Below, one piece after another: positions 8,087-16,582 of a DNA stretch of 64,000 bases; the stretch's first letter is position 1, and each line of letters starts with the position of its first letter. The notes under the pieces were generated by a model. It ran no database searches. It was not told where the DNA came from and saw nothing but the letters and a program-made list of their open reading frames with translations. The DNA is taken from the NCBI GenBank assembly GCA_029558635.1, contig JAKQEE010000052.1:392860-456859 (forward strand). Direction: 5' to 3'. This DNA comes from Pseudomonadota bacterium (GTDB lineage: Bacteria > Pseudomonadota > Alphaproteobacteria > Micavibrionales > Micavibrionaceae). A program made the translations under genes and the position numbers.

Positions 8087-8668
8087 TTAGGCGCGGCCCA
8101 TCGTCAGCATGCGCTTGGGCTGGGTGGTCACTTTTCCCTCGCGGGTCACGGAGATCAGGGCTTCCATCGGGCTGCTGTCATATAGAATCGGGACCGTGAC
8201 GTTAATCAGGCCGGTTTCCTTGGCTTCTTCGATCTTGCAGGGAGTTGGAATTGCACCGAATTCCTCGCGCCGCTCATCGTCGTAGAGGTCGATGATGGCC
8301 GCTTCTTCCGGGCTTTTGAGGATGATGATTTCACCCTCAGGCAGGCGGACGAAGCAGAAATAGAAGTTCAGGTAGGCCAGAACGGTTTCCTCGGTCAATT
8401 TGAATCCTGCAAGCTGGTTGATCCGCAGGATCGGGGCGTCAGAGCCGTCCATGTAATAATAGGTTTCGCCGTCGCTGAGGAAATCCATCGAAAAAGTCGG
8501 CAGGGAGGAGAAGTTTGTCAGGCGGTATAGCGAAAATGAGTCATAAAACGGCAGGCGGAGCACTTTGGCTTCACTGGTTGCCGGAGAAAACAAAATCGAT
8601 TCCCCCGCCGATTTGACGCGGGTAATCATGCTCACAGTCTTATCTCTGTCGAGTCGGTGCCAATCCAT
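8087..8668 (-). CDS. Unknown 193-residue protein, possibly leaderless
   Basis: Not recognised. The frame allows TTG at 8695, ATG at 8668 and ATG at 8629. A TATACT hexamer at 8676-8681 on the minus strand ends only 7 bp before the ATG at 8668, so if it is the -10, transcription would begin at or next to that ATG. The 8629 ATG gives a 180-residue product beginning MITRVKSAGESILFSP, without a clear Shine-Dalgarno. The protein has no signal peptide, is moderately acidic, and contains paired Tyr (GETYYYMDGSD) and YLNFYFCFVRLPEGEIIIL, suggesting a beta-rich domain. It is the first gene of the three-gene group. Confidence 0.7.
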   Translation of the reverse strand: MDWHRLDRDKTVSMITRVKSAGESILFSPATSEAKVLRLPFYDSFSLYRLTNFSSLPTFSMDFLSDGETYYYMDGSDAPILRINQLAGFKLTEETVLAYLNFYFCFVRLPEGEIIILKSPEEAAIIDLYDDERREEFGAIPTPCKIEEAKETGLINVTVPILYDSSPMEALISVTREGKVTTQPKRMLTMGRA

Positions 8669-8717
8669 GCCGCAGAGTATAACAGCTTTCCCCAAAGGAA
8701 AACGACTTTTTGTTGTT

Positions 8718-9710
8718 TTATGACTGGTTTAGCTGGGAAATTGCATCTTTGAACAATTGTTCCGCTGAAGTGGCGGCGTGGGCCTGACCACCCAGTGTTT
8801 GCCGCCAGTGTTTGGCTCCACGCATTCCGTTAAACAGGCCCAGCATGTGGCGGGTGGTCGAGTGGATCGGCATTCCGGCGTTGGCTCGGCGTTCTTCGAT
8901 ATAGCTGGTCATGCGCTTAATGATTTCAAAATGGTCAGGCAGAGGCGTGCCGAAAAGTTTGTGGTCGAGCTCGGCCAGAAACCATGGGTTCTGATAAGCC
9001 TCGCGGCCGATCATGATGCCGTCGAATTGTGGCATGATTTCAGGTAATTGGTCGAGGTTGGTGATGCCGCCATTCAGAATGATGGTCAGGTCGGGATGGG
9101 TTTCTTTAATTCTGGCAGCAATGTCGTAGCGCAGCGGCGGAATCTCCCGGTTCTCTTTTGGCGATAATCCTTTGAGCCATGCTTTGCGCGCATGGATGAT
9201 GAATTTTTTGCATCCCGTGGCGGCTATCGTGTCCACGAATTTTTCGAGAAAGGAATATTCTTCCGAGTTGTCAATTCCTATTCTGCATTTGACGGTGACG
9301 GGAATGGAGACTGTATCCTGCATGGCCTTTACACAGTCGGCGACAAGTTGCGGCTCGCGCATCAGGCAGGCGCCGAAACTTCCTTTTTGCACCCGTTCGC
9401 TCGGACAGCCGCAATTGAGATTGATTTCGTCATAGCCCCATTCTTCGCCCATTTGGGCGGATTTGGCCAAATCTTCGGGTTCGGAGCCGCCAAGTTGGAG
9501 CGCAATCGGGTGTTCGGCGTCCGCAAAGCCCAGTAATTTTTCAAGATCGCCGTGCAAAACCGCTCCTGTGGTAATCATTTCGGTATAAACCAGCGCATTT
9601 GGCGAAAGTTGGCGGTGAAAATAGCGGCAATGGCGGTCCGTCCAGTCGATCATCGGTGCGATCGAGAGGCAGGGCGAGATAAGGCTTGAATTTTGAGCTG
9701 CTCTCATCAT
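8718..9710 (-). CDS. dusA: tRNA-dihydrouridine synthase A
   Basis: A 330-residue FMN-dependent TIM-barrel enzyme that reduces uridines in the tRNA D-loop to dihydrouridine with NADPH. The N-terminal LSIAPMIDWTDRHCRYFHRQ is the DusA-type signature. INLNCGCPSERVQKGSFGAC holds the catalytic Cys just before LMREP. Flavin-contact segments ILNGGI and GIMIGREAYQNPW are present. The C-terminal helical domain, with RHMLGLFNGMRGAKHWRQTL, is specific to DusA. It is transcribed divergently from the SH3 protein, and a 5' extension of that gene would overlap the dusA start. Confidence 0.95.
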   Translation of the reverse strand: MMRAAQNSSLISPCLSIAPMIDWTDRHCRYFHRQLSPNALVYTEMITTGAVLHGDLEKLLGFADAEHPIALQLGGSEPEDLAKSAQMGEEWGYDEINLNCGCPSERVQKGSFGACLMREPQLVADCVKAMQDTVSIPVTVKCRIGIDNSEEYSFLEKFVDTIAATGCKKFIIHARKAWLKGLSPKENREIPPLRYDIAARIKETHPDLTIILNGGITNLDQLPEIMPQFDGIMIGREAYQNPWFLAELDHKLFGTPLPDHFEIIKRMTSYIEERRANAGMPIHSTTRHMLGLFNGMRGAKHWRQTLGGQAHAATSAEQLFKDAISQLNQS

Positions 9711-9755
9711 AATGGCACGTCTTTTACGCGAAAACCTTTGAAAATAATAGCAGAT

Positions 9756-10265
9756 ATGATCCGGTTCCCGCTTTTTTCCTTGATTTTGGCCCTGTTCGTC
9801 GTTGTGGCTACGCCGTTCGCGGTTGTAGCCGCCGATGATAATGGCGGCGTGTCGGGTCTACCGTTACCGCGCTTTGCGTCACTCAAATCCGACAATGTTT
9901 ATATGCGCACAGGTCCGTCGATGGACTATCCCATCCGCTGGATCTACAAGCGCGAAGGGCTTCCGGTCGAGATTATTCAGGAATTTGATTCTTGGCGTCG
10001 GATCAAAGACCCCGAGGGGGAAACCGGCTGGGTCCATAAAATCCTACTTTCGGGCAAGAAAACCGCCCAGATCAAATCCGAGGAAGAAGTTCTGGCCTAT
10101 GATGATGACGATCTGGTCCGTCCTGTGGCCAAAATTGAAAACGGGTATCTGGTCGGGCTTGAAAAGTGCGACAAGCGTGCCTGTTTTGCAACATTCCCAC
10201 CTTATGAGGGGTGGATCGAGAAAAAATATCTTTGGGGTGTTTACGCCTCGGATATTTTTAATTAA
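9756..10265 (+). CDS. Periplasmic SH3-domain protein
   Basis: 169 residues from the ATG at 9756; an upstream start at 9693 would overlap dusA and hide the signal peptide, so it is unlikely. MIRFPLFSLILALFVVVATP with a following AVVAA is a signal peptide. Residues about 35-100 form a bacterial SH3 domain: SLKSDNVYMRTGPSMDYPI, then GLPVEIIQEFDSWRRIKDPEG and GWVHKILL. A second, degenerate SH3-like half follows, including VGLEKCDKRACFATFPPYEGWI with two Cys that could form a disulfide. Such proteins bind cell-wall or protein ligands in the periplasm. Its exact partner is unknown. Confidence 0.85.
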   Translation: MIRFPLFSLILALFVVVATPFAVVAADDNGGVSGLPLPRFASLKSDNVYMRTGPSMDYPIRWIYKREGLPVEIIQEFDSWRRIKDPEGETGWVHKILLSGKKTAQIKSEEEVLAYDDDDLVRPVAKIENGYLVGLEKCDKRACFATFPPYEGWIEKKYLWGVYASDIFN

Positions 10266-10373
10266 CATACCAAATCAGGAAGTTGCGTCGTTCGCAGCTT
10301 TCCGGTCCTTTTAGTTGTTCACAGACTTATCCCCAGTTTTACCCACCTTCCTCCTTTTCGGGAAACCTGATTC

Positions 10374-11342
10374 ATGTTGAGTGTTGAAAAAGCCGAGGTC
10401 GCGCACCTCTTGCAGCTTTCTTTGTCCAAAATGGCACTGTCCGAAGAGCCGGAGCGCGGGACGGACATCCGGCTGATGCTTCAGGTGATGGGTGGCGTTC
10501 TGACCGAAACGGCTTTCTTTTTTGAAGAGCCGGATGAAACTCTGGCGTCTGTTTTTACCAAAATTTCCGTTGTGCTGGGATGTGATGCGTATGAGGGCGA
10601 GCTTCCTCATTGGCTTGACCTCGACCCTGTGCAGATCGATTCCTATACCGAGCGCGGGCGCGAGCTGGCACGCATGGCGATTCACGATTGGGCAGATTGC
10701 GAATTCGGATTCGTCGATATGCTGGTGATGGTGTGCCATCATGTGATTGCGTCGTGGGAAGAGGAAGGAATTCCGCGTACGGAGACGTTCCGTCTTTTGA
10801 TCGAGTACGCGACGCGCTGTATGTGTTTCGAAGTGGCTGCGCAAGAACTTTGCGACGTTCTGATCGAAAAGAAAATGGGTCGCGATGGGTGGAGCCTTGG
10901 CGATTGTCTGGGTGGCTTGTCTGGTGCTGCTGGGTGGCGGTTGGCCAAACTCAATCTTCTTAAAAAGAAATTACCGAAAGAGTCCGTTCCTGATCCTGAA
11001 GCCGAGGCGCTCGATCATCTTGTCACGGTGATGACGGCGGAGGCGATCCGTATGGGCGTGCCCGCCGGAAGCGACTGGAAATTTGGCATGGCCGCGAATG
11101 ATGCGCCCGCCAATCCTCCGGTGGAATTGCTCGACGGCGTTGAACCTTATGCGCAGCTGTTTTTCTCGGCTGTGCCGATGTCGGATGTCCGTGACCAAGC
11201 TGTGGCGTGTGCCAAGGCCGCGGGTCGGATGCTCGCGGTTGTCTCGACAGGCGATGACCCTGAAATCGCGCATGTGATTGCCAAACCTCTCGCGATGATG
11301 GCGATCACCGAGACATATCACGCGTTTTGGTTGGGTTACTAA
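10374..11342 (+). CDS. Unknown 322-residue cytosolic protein
   Basis: Not recognised. No signal peptide or transmembrane helix. The composition is acidic and helical, with several Cys and Trp (AIHDWADCEFGFVDML, ATRCMCFEVAAQELCDVL) and a Gly/Ala stretch LGGLSGAAGWRLAKLNLLKKK near the middle. The second half begins at the proline-rich KLPKESVPDPEAEALDHLV. The ATG at 10374 has only a weak upstream GGGAA. Codon use resembles the neighbouring core genes, and no opposing frame is better. It could be a lineage-specific protein. Confidence 0.7.
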   Translation: MLSVEKAEVAHLLQLSLSKMALSEEPERGTDIRLMLQVMGGVLTETAFFFEEPDETLASVFTKISVVLGCDAYEGELPHWLDLDPVQIDSYTERGRELARMAIHDWADCEFGFVDMLVMVCHHVIASWEEEGIPRTETFRLLIEYATRCMCFEVAAQELCDVLIEKKMGRDGWSLGDCLGGLSGAAGWRLAKLNLLKKKLPKESVPDPEAEALDHLVTVMTAEAIRMGVPAGSDWKFGMAANDAPANPPVELLDGVEPYAQLFFSAVPMSDVRDQAVACAKAAGRMLAVVSTGDDPEIAHVIAKPLAMMAITETYHAFWLGY

Positions 11343-11419
11343 AAAACTTGCATTTCGTCTGCAAGGTGTGGTTCCATCAATTCATGATGTTTTCGAACGT
11401 ATCCAACATGCCTTCTTTT

Positions 11420-11446
11420 CGACGCGACCGACGTATGATCGCGTCG
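11420..11446. repeat. Perfect 8-bp inverted repeat upstream of argB
   Basis: CGACGCGA (11420-11427) and TCGCGTCG (11439-11446) flank an 11-nt spacer in the 226-bp gap between the unknown gene and argB. No T-run follows in either direction, so it is a poor terminator. It may be an operator or an RNA hairpin. The rest of this gap shows nothing else I can support. Confidence 0.4.
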
Positions 11447-11568
11447 CGGCGTGTTGTGTGCGAAAACCTTCGGTAATTCTTCCTTAGATATTCACAAAAC
11501 TCTGTCCTGCGGCGCGCTTTCCCAGCGGGCTTTATGCCTTTTTTCCACATTCAGACAGGACAGAAGAA

Positions 11569-12432
11569 ATGAAACAGTTTCAATTCAGTAATGATGTTTA
11601 CAAAAAGCAGTACCACAACCAAATCATCGTTGTGAAATTCGGCGGGGCGTTAGCCAAACCGGAAAGCGTCAAAAAAATCGCGGAGCAGATCGGATATTTG
11701 CAAACGCAGGTCGGCGCCAAGGTTATGGTCGTTCATGGTGGTGGCGGGCAGATCAATGACGCGTTGAAGGCGCAGGGGATCGAGGTCAAAAAAGATCCTG
11801 CCACTGGTTTGCGGGTGACTGATGCGCAGACCTTGGATGTGACCGACAAGATGCTCAAGATTCTGAACGGCGACATTGTCGATATTTTTAATCAGGTGGC
11901 GGGTGAGAAATGGAGAGCGTGCGGCATTTCCGGTTATGATCGGGGTGTGCTGGAAGCTGTTCCTGTTGACGGCCACGGGAATTACACCGGAACCATGACG
12001 GGAATGAAAACAGGATTGATGAAAGAATTTCTGGAACGGGGCGGGGTCGTGCCTGTTTTGACGTCGGTGTGTTTCAATGCGTTGGCGGGAGACGGTGAGG
12101 AGAATAGATTGAATGTCAATGCGGACGAAGTGGCAGTCCATGTCGCCGTGCATATGGATGCTGCGCGTTTGATTGTTTGTTCCGATAAGGATGGCGTTCT
12201 CAACAAACAGGGGAAGAAAATTTCGCAAATCTTTGTTGATCAGGTGGGCGGACTGATCAAGGACGGCACGGTGACGGATGGCATGATCCCCAAACTTAAA
12301 ATGCTGGCACAGGCGGTTCAGGAAATGAAGGGCGGGGGCGGCGTGGCTCTCGTCAACGGGTTTGAGGACAAAGCCATACTGAAGGAGCTGTTGAATAAGC
12401 AGGGGGGTGGGACTTTGATTCTGGAGCGTTGA
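11569..12432 (+). CDS. argB: Acetylglutamate kinase
   Basis: A 287-residue amino-acid-kinase-fold enzyme that phosphorylates N-acetyl-L-glutamate, the second step of arginine synthesis. The glycine-rich N-terminal IIVVKFGGALAKPESV and VMVVHGGGGQINDAL bind ATP and substrate. GLRVTDAQTLDV is the substrate loop, and ENRLNVNADEVAVHVA and LIVCSDKDGVLN are typical kinase segments. The first 15 residues are a helix-like extension found in hexameric, arginine-inhibited ArgB proteins. It is preceded by ACAGAAGAA and stands alone among lipid and RNA genes, with no other arg gene nearby. Confidence 0.93.
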   Translation: MKQFQFSNDVYKKQYHNQIIVVKFGGALAKPESVKKIAEQIGYLQTQVGAKVMVVHGGGGQINDALKAQGIEVKKDPATGLRVTDAQTLDVTDKMLKILNGDIVDIFNQVAGEKWRACGISGYDRGVLEAVPVDGHGNYTGTMTGMKTGLMKEFLERGGVVPVLTSVCFNALAGDGEENRLNVNADEVAVHVAVHMDAARLIVCSDKDGVLNKQGKKISQIFVDQVGGLIKDGTVTDGMIPKLKMLAQAVQEMKGGGGVALVNGFEDKAILKELLNKQGGGTLILER

Positions 12433-12469
12433 GGTGCGAGGGCACGGGGCTTGCGGATGAAGAAAATAA

Positions 12470-12498
12470 TTACATAATGCTGGTTGATAACATTATAT
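12470..12498 (+). promoter_or_regulatory. Candidate fabA promoter with overlapping palindrome
   Basis: TTACAT (12470-12475) and TTATAT (12493-12498) are 17 bp apart, about 40 bp before the fabA start. An inverted repeat ATAATG (12474-12479) / CATTAT (12491-12496) overlaps both elements, which is a plausible operator for a fatty-acid regulator. No known FabR or FadR consensus is recognised. Confidence 0.4.
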
Positions 12499-12539
12499 TT
12501 CCATTTGTAACAATCCCCTAAAAGCCTTATAAAGGGCGC

Positions 12540-13088
12540 ATGACGAATACAGCTGAGAAAGCAGGGTGGGACTTTTCCCCCAAGGGTTCCTATAGCCGCG
12601 ACGATCTGATCGCTTGCGGGAAGGGTGATTTGTTCGGACCTGGTAATGCCAAATTGCCGGCTCCGCCGATGCTGATGTTCGACCGGATTACCAAAATTAC
12701 CACCGAAGGCGGTGCTTACGGTAAAGGCGAACTGGTGTCGGAATTCGATATCAAGCCCGATTTGTGGTTCTTTGAATGCCATTTTATCGGTGATCCGGTA
12801 ATGCCGGGGTGCTTGGGTCTTGATGCGTTGTGGCAGTTGCTCGGGTTTTATCTTGGCTGGACGGGGGCTCCGGGGTCCGGGCGTGCACTTGGTCTGGGCG
12901 AGCTGAAATTCACCGGACAGATTCTGCCCGAAACCAAACTTGTGACCTATCATCTCGATATCAAGCGTGTAATCAATCGCTCGCTGGTTTTGGGAATTGC
13001 CGATGGTCAGGTTCTGGCTGACGGAAAAGTCATTTATGAAGCCAAGGATTTGCGCGTCGGGTTGTTCGAAAATCCGCGTGCCATGTAA
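12540..13088 (+). CDS. fabA: 3-hydroxydecanoyl-ACP dehydratase/isomerase
   Basis: A 182-residue hot-dog-fold enzyme that dehydrates 3-hydroxydecanoyl-ACP and isomerises the trans-2 to the cis-3 product, the branch point to unsaturated fatty acids. The catalytic pair is His81 in [10 protein letters not shown] and Asp95 in [11 protein letters not shown], separated as in E. coli FabA. The sequence [15 protein letters not shown] is also typical. It heads a fabA-fabB-fabI block that contains all that is needed for the anaerobic unsaturated pathway and the final reduction step. A promoter-like site with a palindrome lies upstream. Confidence 0.96.
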   Translation: MTNTAEKAGWDFSPKGSYSRDDLIACGKGDLFGPGNAKLPAPPMLMFDRITKITTEGGAYGKGELVSEFDIKPDLWFFECHFIGDPVMPGCLGLDALWQLLGFYLGWTGAPGSGRALGLGELKFTGQILPETKLVTYHLDIKRVINRSLVLGIADGQVLADGKVIYEAKDLRVGLFENPRAM

Positions 13089-13133
13089 TCCGGTTTCCTA
13101 TCGGTTTTTATTCAAAAAGAAAGGATGAGTTCC

Positions 13134-14381
13134 ATGGCCTTGTTTCAAGTGAATGGAGTGCGTCGCGTTGTTGTCACCGGAATGGGTGTCGTATCGTGCA
13201 TCGGCAACAATATCAGCGAAGTTTTGCAATCCCTGAAGGACGGTAAATCCGGTATCTCCTTTTCCGAGGATTATGCCGCTAAAGGATTTAGGTCGCAGGT
13301 TTTCGGGCTGCCAAAAATCAATGTGGCCGATTTTATCGACCGCCGGATGCTCCGCTTTATGGGGGATTCTGCCGCCTATACGCACATCGCCATGCAACAG
13401 GCGATTGCCGATGCTGGCTTAGAGGAAAATGAAGTGAGCCACGAGCGCACAGGTGTTGTGGTTGGGTCCGGCGGGCCGTCGACCCGCAATCAGGTCGAAG
13501 CGGCGCGTATTACGCTGGAAAGCGGTCCTAAAAAAGTCGGGCCATTTATGGTGCCGCGTTGTATGTCGTCGACGACGTCGGCCAATTTGTGCACCAACTA
13601 CAAAATCAAGGGTGTGAATTACACGATTTCGTCTGCCTGTTCGACATCGGCGCATTGTATCGGGAATGCGGCGGAACTGATTGCTATGGGCAAACAAGAT
13701 GTGATGTTTGCAGGCGGCGGTGAAGAGCTGGACTGGACTCTTTCCGTTCTGTTCGACGGGATGGGTGCGATGTCGTCGAAATATAACGCGACACCGGAAA
13801 AAGCGTCTCGCGCTTATGACGCCGACCGCGACGGGTTTGTGATTGCCGGTGGCGGCGGAATTCTGGTTCTCGAAGATTACGATCATGCCAAGGCGCGCGG
13901 GGCCAAGATTTACGGCGAGCTGGTGGGCTATGGCGCGACGTCTGACGGGGCCGATATGGTTGCGCCGAGCGGCGAGGGCGCGGTGCGTTGTATGAAGCAA
14001 GCACTTTCCACTTGCGATCAACCTGTGACCTATATCAACACACATGGAACCTCCACTCCGGTGGGGGATGCGAAAGAGCTTGAGGCTATTCGCGAAGTGT
14101 TCGGGCGTGAAGAGCAGGATATGCCGACGATTTCCTCGACGAAATCGATGACGGGGCACTCTCTGGGTGCGACCGGCGTACAGGAAGCTGTTTATTCATT
14201 GCTGATGATGAAAGAGCGTTTTATTGCCCCATCTATCAACATCGACAATCTGGACGAAGCGGTCGGGAATATTCCCGTTGCGCGTCAACGTATTGATAAT
14301 GTCGATCATAAAACCATTCTGTCGAATTCTTTCGGGTTTGGCGGAACCAACTGCACGCTGGCGTTTGCCTCTGCTCAATAA
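13134..14381 (+). CDS. fabB: 3-oxoacyl-ACP synthase I
   Basis: 415 residues from the ATG at 13134, which has AAGGA eight bases upstream; the ATG at 13125 would add three residues and overlap that ribosome site. FabB condenses malonyl-ACP with acyl-ACP and is needed to elongate the cis-3-decenoyl product of FabA. The thiolase-fold Cys-His-His triad is Cys169 (SSACSTSAH), His304 (NTHGTS) and His342 ([10 protein letters not shown]), with the C-terminal SFGFGGTN. It is 45 bp downstream of fabA and 17 bp before fabI, in the conserved alphaproteobacterial order. Confidence 0.96.
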   Translation: MALFQVNGVRRVVVTGMGVVSCIGNNISEVLQSLKDGKSGISFSEDYAAKGFRSQVFGLPKINVADFIDRRMLRFMGDSAAYTHIAMQQAIADAGLEENEVSHERTGVVVGSGGPSTRNQVEAARITLESGPKKVGPFMVPRCMSSTTSANLCTNYKIKGVNYTISSACSTSAHCIGNAAELIAMGKQDVMFAGGGEELDWTLSVLFDGMGAMSSKYNATPEKASRAYDADRDGFVIAGGGGILVLEDYDHAKARGAKIYGELVGYGATSDGADMVAPSGEGAVRCMKQALSTCDQPVTYINTHGTSTPVGDAKELEAIREVFGREEQDMPTISSTKSMTGHSLGATGVQEAVYSLLMMKERFIAPSINIDNLDEAVGNIPVARQRIDNVDHKTILSNSFGFGGTNCTLAFASAQ

Positions 14382-14398
14382 TAACAAGGAAAAAGAAA

Positions 14399-15211
14399 AT
14401 GAACGAACTGATGAAGGGCAAAAAAGGCGTGATCATGGGGGTGGCCAATGGCTATTCCATCGCGTGGGGCATTGCCAAAGCGTGCGCAGAGGCCGGAGCA
14501 GAAATGGCGTGGACGTATCAGGGTGATGCGTTCAAAAAGCGGGTTGAGCCGCTGGCTGAAGAGATTGGTGTCAAAACGCTGATTGATTGCGACGTCACGG
14601 ATATGGCGTCGCTTGACCGCGCGTTTGCGCAGATCGAAAAGGATTTGGGACAGATTGATTTTCTGGTTCACTCGATTGCGTTTTCCAACAAGGAAGAATT
14701 GAAAGGCCGTTATGTCGATACGACGCTTGAAAATTTCCTGCTGTCGATGAATGTGTCGTGTTATTCCTTTACCGCCGTGATGAAACGCGCTGCGCCGCTC
14801 ATGAAAAATGGCGGGTCGGCGGTGACGCTCACCTATTACGGGTCGGAAAAGGTTATGCCGTTTTACAACGTTATGGGTGTGGCCAAGGCTGCGCTTGAAT
14901 CTTCTGTTCGTTATCTGGCGGCCGATTTAGGGCAGGACAATATCCGCGTGAATGCGATTTCGGCGGGTCCGATGCGCACCCTCGCAGGGTCGGCCATCGG
15001 CGGGGCGCGCAAGACGTTTAAATATAGCGCTGTAACGTCTCCACTTCAGCGCAATGTCGATCTTGAAGAGTTGGGGAATACGGGCGTTTATCTTCTCTCC
15101 GATATGTCGTCGGCTGTGACGGGTGAAATCCATTATGTGGATGCCGGTTTCAATGCGGTCGGGATGTGCCCGTCCGAACATTGGGAAGAACTTCTCGGCG
15201 ACGGGGAATAA
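14399..15211 (+). CDS. fabI: NADH-dependent enoyl-ACP reductase FabI
   Basis: A 270-residue short-chain-dehydrogenase-like enzyme that carries out the last reduction of each fatty-acid elongation cycle. The cofactor motif is GVANGYSIAWGIAKACA. The catalytic residues fall where E. coli FabI has them: Tyr146 in LTYYG, Tyr156 in PFYNVMG and Lys163 in VAKAALES. This is the classical triclosan-sensitive class by family. An AAGGA precedes the ATG. A strong terminator begins six bases after the stop, ending the fab transcript. Confidence 0.96.
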   Translation: MNELMKGKKGVIMGVANGYSIAWGIAKACAEAGAEMAWTYQGDAFKKRVEPLAEEIGVKTLIDCDVTDMASLDRAFAQIEKDLGQIDFLVHSIAFSNKEELKGRYVDTTLENFLLSMNVSCYSFTAVMKRAAPLMKNGGSAVTLTYYGSEKVMPFYNVMGVAKAALESSVRYLAADLGQDNIRVNAISAGPMRTLAGSAIGGARKTFKYSAVTSPLQRNVDLEELGNTGVYLLSDMSSAVTGEIHYVDAGFNAVGMCPSEHWEELLGDGE

Positions 15212-15217
15212 AAAGAG

Positions 15218-15242
15218 ACGGGCCAAACGGCCCGTTTTTTTT
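15218..15242. terminator. Bidirectional intrinsic terminator after fabI
   Basis: ACGGGCC (15218-15224), loop AAAC, GGCCCGT (15229-15235), then eight T residues on the plus strand. The reverse direction runs into a CTCTTTTT tract, so it probably also ends the minus-strand GDPD-membrane protein transcript whose stop is at 15241. Confidence 0.9.
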
Positions 15243-15834
15243 ATTGCACCTTTATCGCGTGTCGTCGCCAGAGGCAGAAGGCAATAAAGATTGTGTCGGA
15301 AATTGCAATCGTTGCGGGATAGAGGCTGGTTGTAATGTTTATATTATCCAGCGCAAAAAAAGATAATCCCAATGCGATCACGGTAACGGTATAGCTGGTG
15401 AGGTTTTCGGTCATTGGCGAAGAATAGGTTTTTCGGAATGTCGGGATGAAGGCACTGACGTTGATCAGTGATACGGCAATCACTGAAATCACCGGATCTT
15501 TGATCATCAGCCACGGTACAATAGACAGTAATGCAGCGAACAGGATTATTTTGTCCGAGGTTGTGTGTGTGTTTTCTCCGGATTTAAGGCTCGTAAGCGT
15601 GATGATCCAGCAAAACAGGGCGATGCTGCCGATGCTCCATGATCCTGCACCGGCATTTTCCGTGATCTGGGCGACAAATGCGATCGAACACAAAATACTC
15701 CAGATCAGCCATGTGAAAAGGTGAGGTTTGGTTTGACCTTTGAAGATTGTAAAGATGTAAAGAACCAGCGTTGCTGATGCCAGAACGGCAGAGACGATGC
15801 CGATGATTTCCTGATAGGTGAGGTCCGCGAGCAT
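15241..15834 (-). CDS. Polytopic membrane protein, PQ-loop-like
   Basis: 197 residues with about six to seven hydrophobic helices and short loops. The segment KGQTKPHLFTWLIWSILCSI, with Pro and aromatic residues at the end of a short loop, recalls PQ-loop/SWEET-type proteins, but I would not assign that firmly. The start ATG directly abuts the stop codon of the upstream glycerophosphodiesterase-like gene, so the two are co-translated. It is the last gene before the shared terminator. No substrate can be inferred; a role with glycerophosphodiester uptake or product export is only suggested by position. Confidence 0.7.
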   Translation of the reverse strand: MLADLTYQEIIGIVSAVLASATLVLYIFTIFKGQTKPHLFTWLIWSILCSIAFVAQITENAGAGSWSIGSIALFCWIITLTSLKSGENTHTTSDKIILFAALLSIVPWLMIKDPVISVIAVSLINVSAFIPTFRKTYSSPMTENLTSYTVTVIALGLSFFALDNINITTSLYPATIAISDTIFIAFCLWRRHAIKVQ

Positions 15835-16581
15835 TTAGTGTGCCTTGAACAGGGTGTCGTTGACGGTGTCGGGATCGTCGGTGAACATGGCGTCTACGCC
15901 CCATGCGCGCAAGGTTCTGGCCAGTTGCGGGTCGTTGATGGTGTAGGCCAAGACGGGACGTTCGGTATCCATGATCTCTTCGATAAATTCGCGGGAGGCG
16001 GTGCGACCGTCAATGTTGATGGTGGTGGCGTTCAGGTAATCGGCCAGTTCTGCCCAGTTTTCGGCGGGTTCCGATTCCAGCAGCAGGCTGCGATACCAGT
16101 CGCCCGCCATATCCATCGCCGTTTCAAGCGAGACGTGCGAGAAGCTTGAGATCAACAAACGGTCACGGTCGTCCCAGATTTGCGAGAGAAGATCAAGCGC
16201 AGCTTCGGCGGTTTCGACTTCGCGGCCCGGGCAGGGTTTCAGCTCGACATTCATGCCGAGGTCGCGTTCCAAGATGACTTCGACGGCTTCTTCGAGTGTC
16301 GGAATTTTGATGCCGCCGAAGCCGTCTGAAAACCAGCTTCCACATTCCAGATCGCGGAGGTCGGAGAATTTCATGTCTGCCACTGGACCATGACCATTGG
16401 TGGTGCGGTCGAGCAAATCGTCGTGGAAGAGGATCGGCACGGAATCTTTTGTGAGTTTGACGTCGAATTCCACCCATTTGCAGCCCATATCGGCGGCGGT
16501 GTGGATGCTCTCGATTGTGTTTTCGGGGGCGTAGGCCGCCGCGCCGCGATTTCCAATTATTGTTGGGAGTTTAAGGGGCAT
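15835..16581 (-). CDS. Glycerophosphodiester phosphodiesterase-family protein with His-to-Asn change
   Basis: 248 residues from the ATG at 16581 (GGAG eight bases upstream), beginning MPLKLPTIIGNRGAAAYAP. This is a GDPD-domain protein close to UgpQ: PENT (19-22), Glu38 and Asp40 in WVEFDVKL, FHDD with His53, ELKP, and the C-terminal AYTINDPQLARTLRAWGVD. The catalytic motif normally reads HRG, but here residue 11 is Asn (codon AAT, 16549-16551). In known GDPD enzymes this His is one of two needed for catalysis, so activity may be lost or altered. The gene starts 1 bp after its paralogue's stop and shares its first residues, so it is a tandem duplicate. Confidence 0.88.
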   Translation of the reverse strand: MPLKLPTIIGNRGAAAYAPENTIESIHTAADMGCKWVEFDVKLTKDSVPILFHDDLLDRTTNGHGPVADMKFSDLRDLECGSWFSDGFGGIKIPTLEEAVEVILERDLGMNVELKPCPGREVETAEAALDLLSQIWDDRDRLLISSFSHVSLETAMDMAGDWYRSLLLESEPAENWAELADYLNATTINIDGRTASREFIEEIMDTERPVLAYTINDPQLARTLRAWGVDAMFTDDPDTVNDTLFKAH

Positions 16582-16582
16582 A

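Noticed and set aside
7690-8199. 169-codon open frame on the plus strand
   Set aside because: Shadow of the two minus-strand unknown genes, which have better starts, ribosome sites and composition.
10328-10340. TTATCCCCAG resembling a DnaA box
   Set aside because: A single imperfect site without companions or an AT-rich unwinding region; not an origin.
11347-11365. CTTGCA/TGCAAG hairpin right after the unknown gene ending at 11342
   Set aside because: Only six base pairs and no T-run on the plus strand, so too weak to call a terminator.
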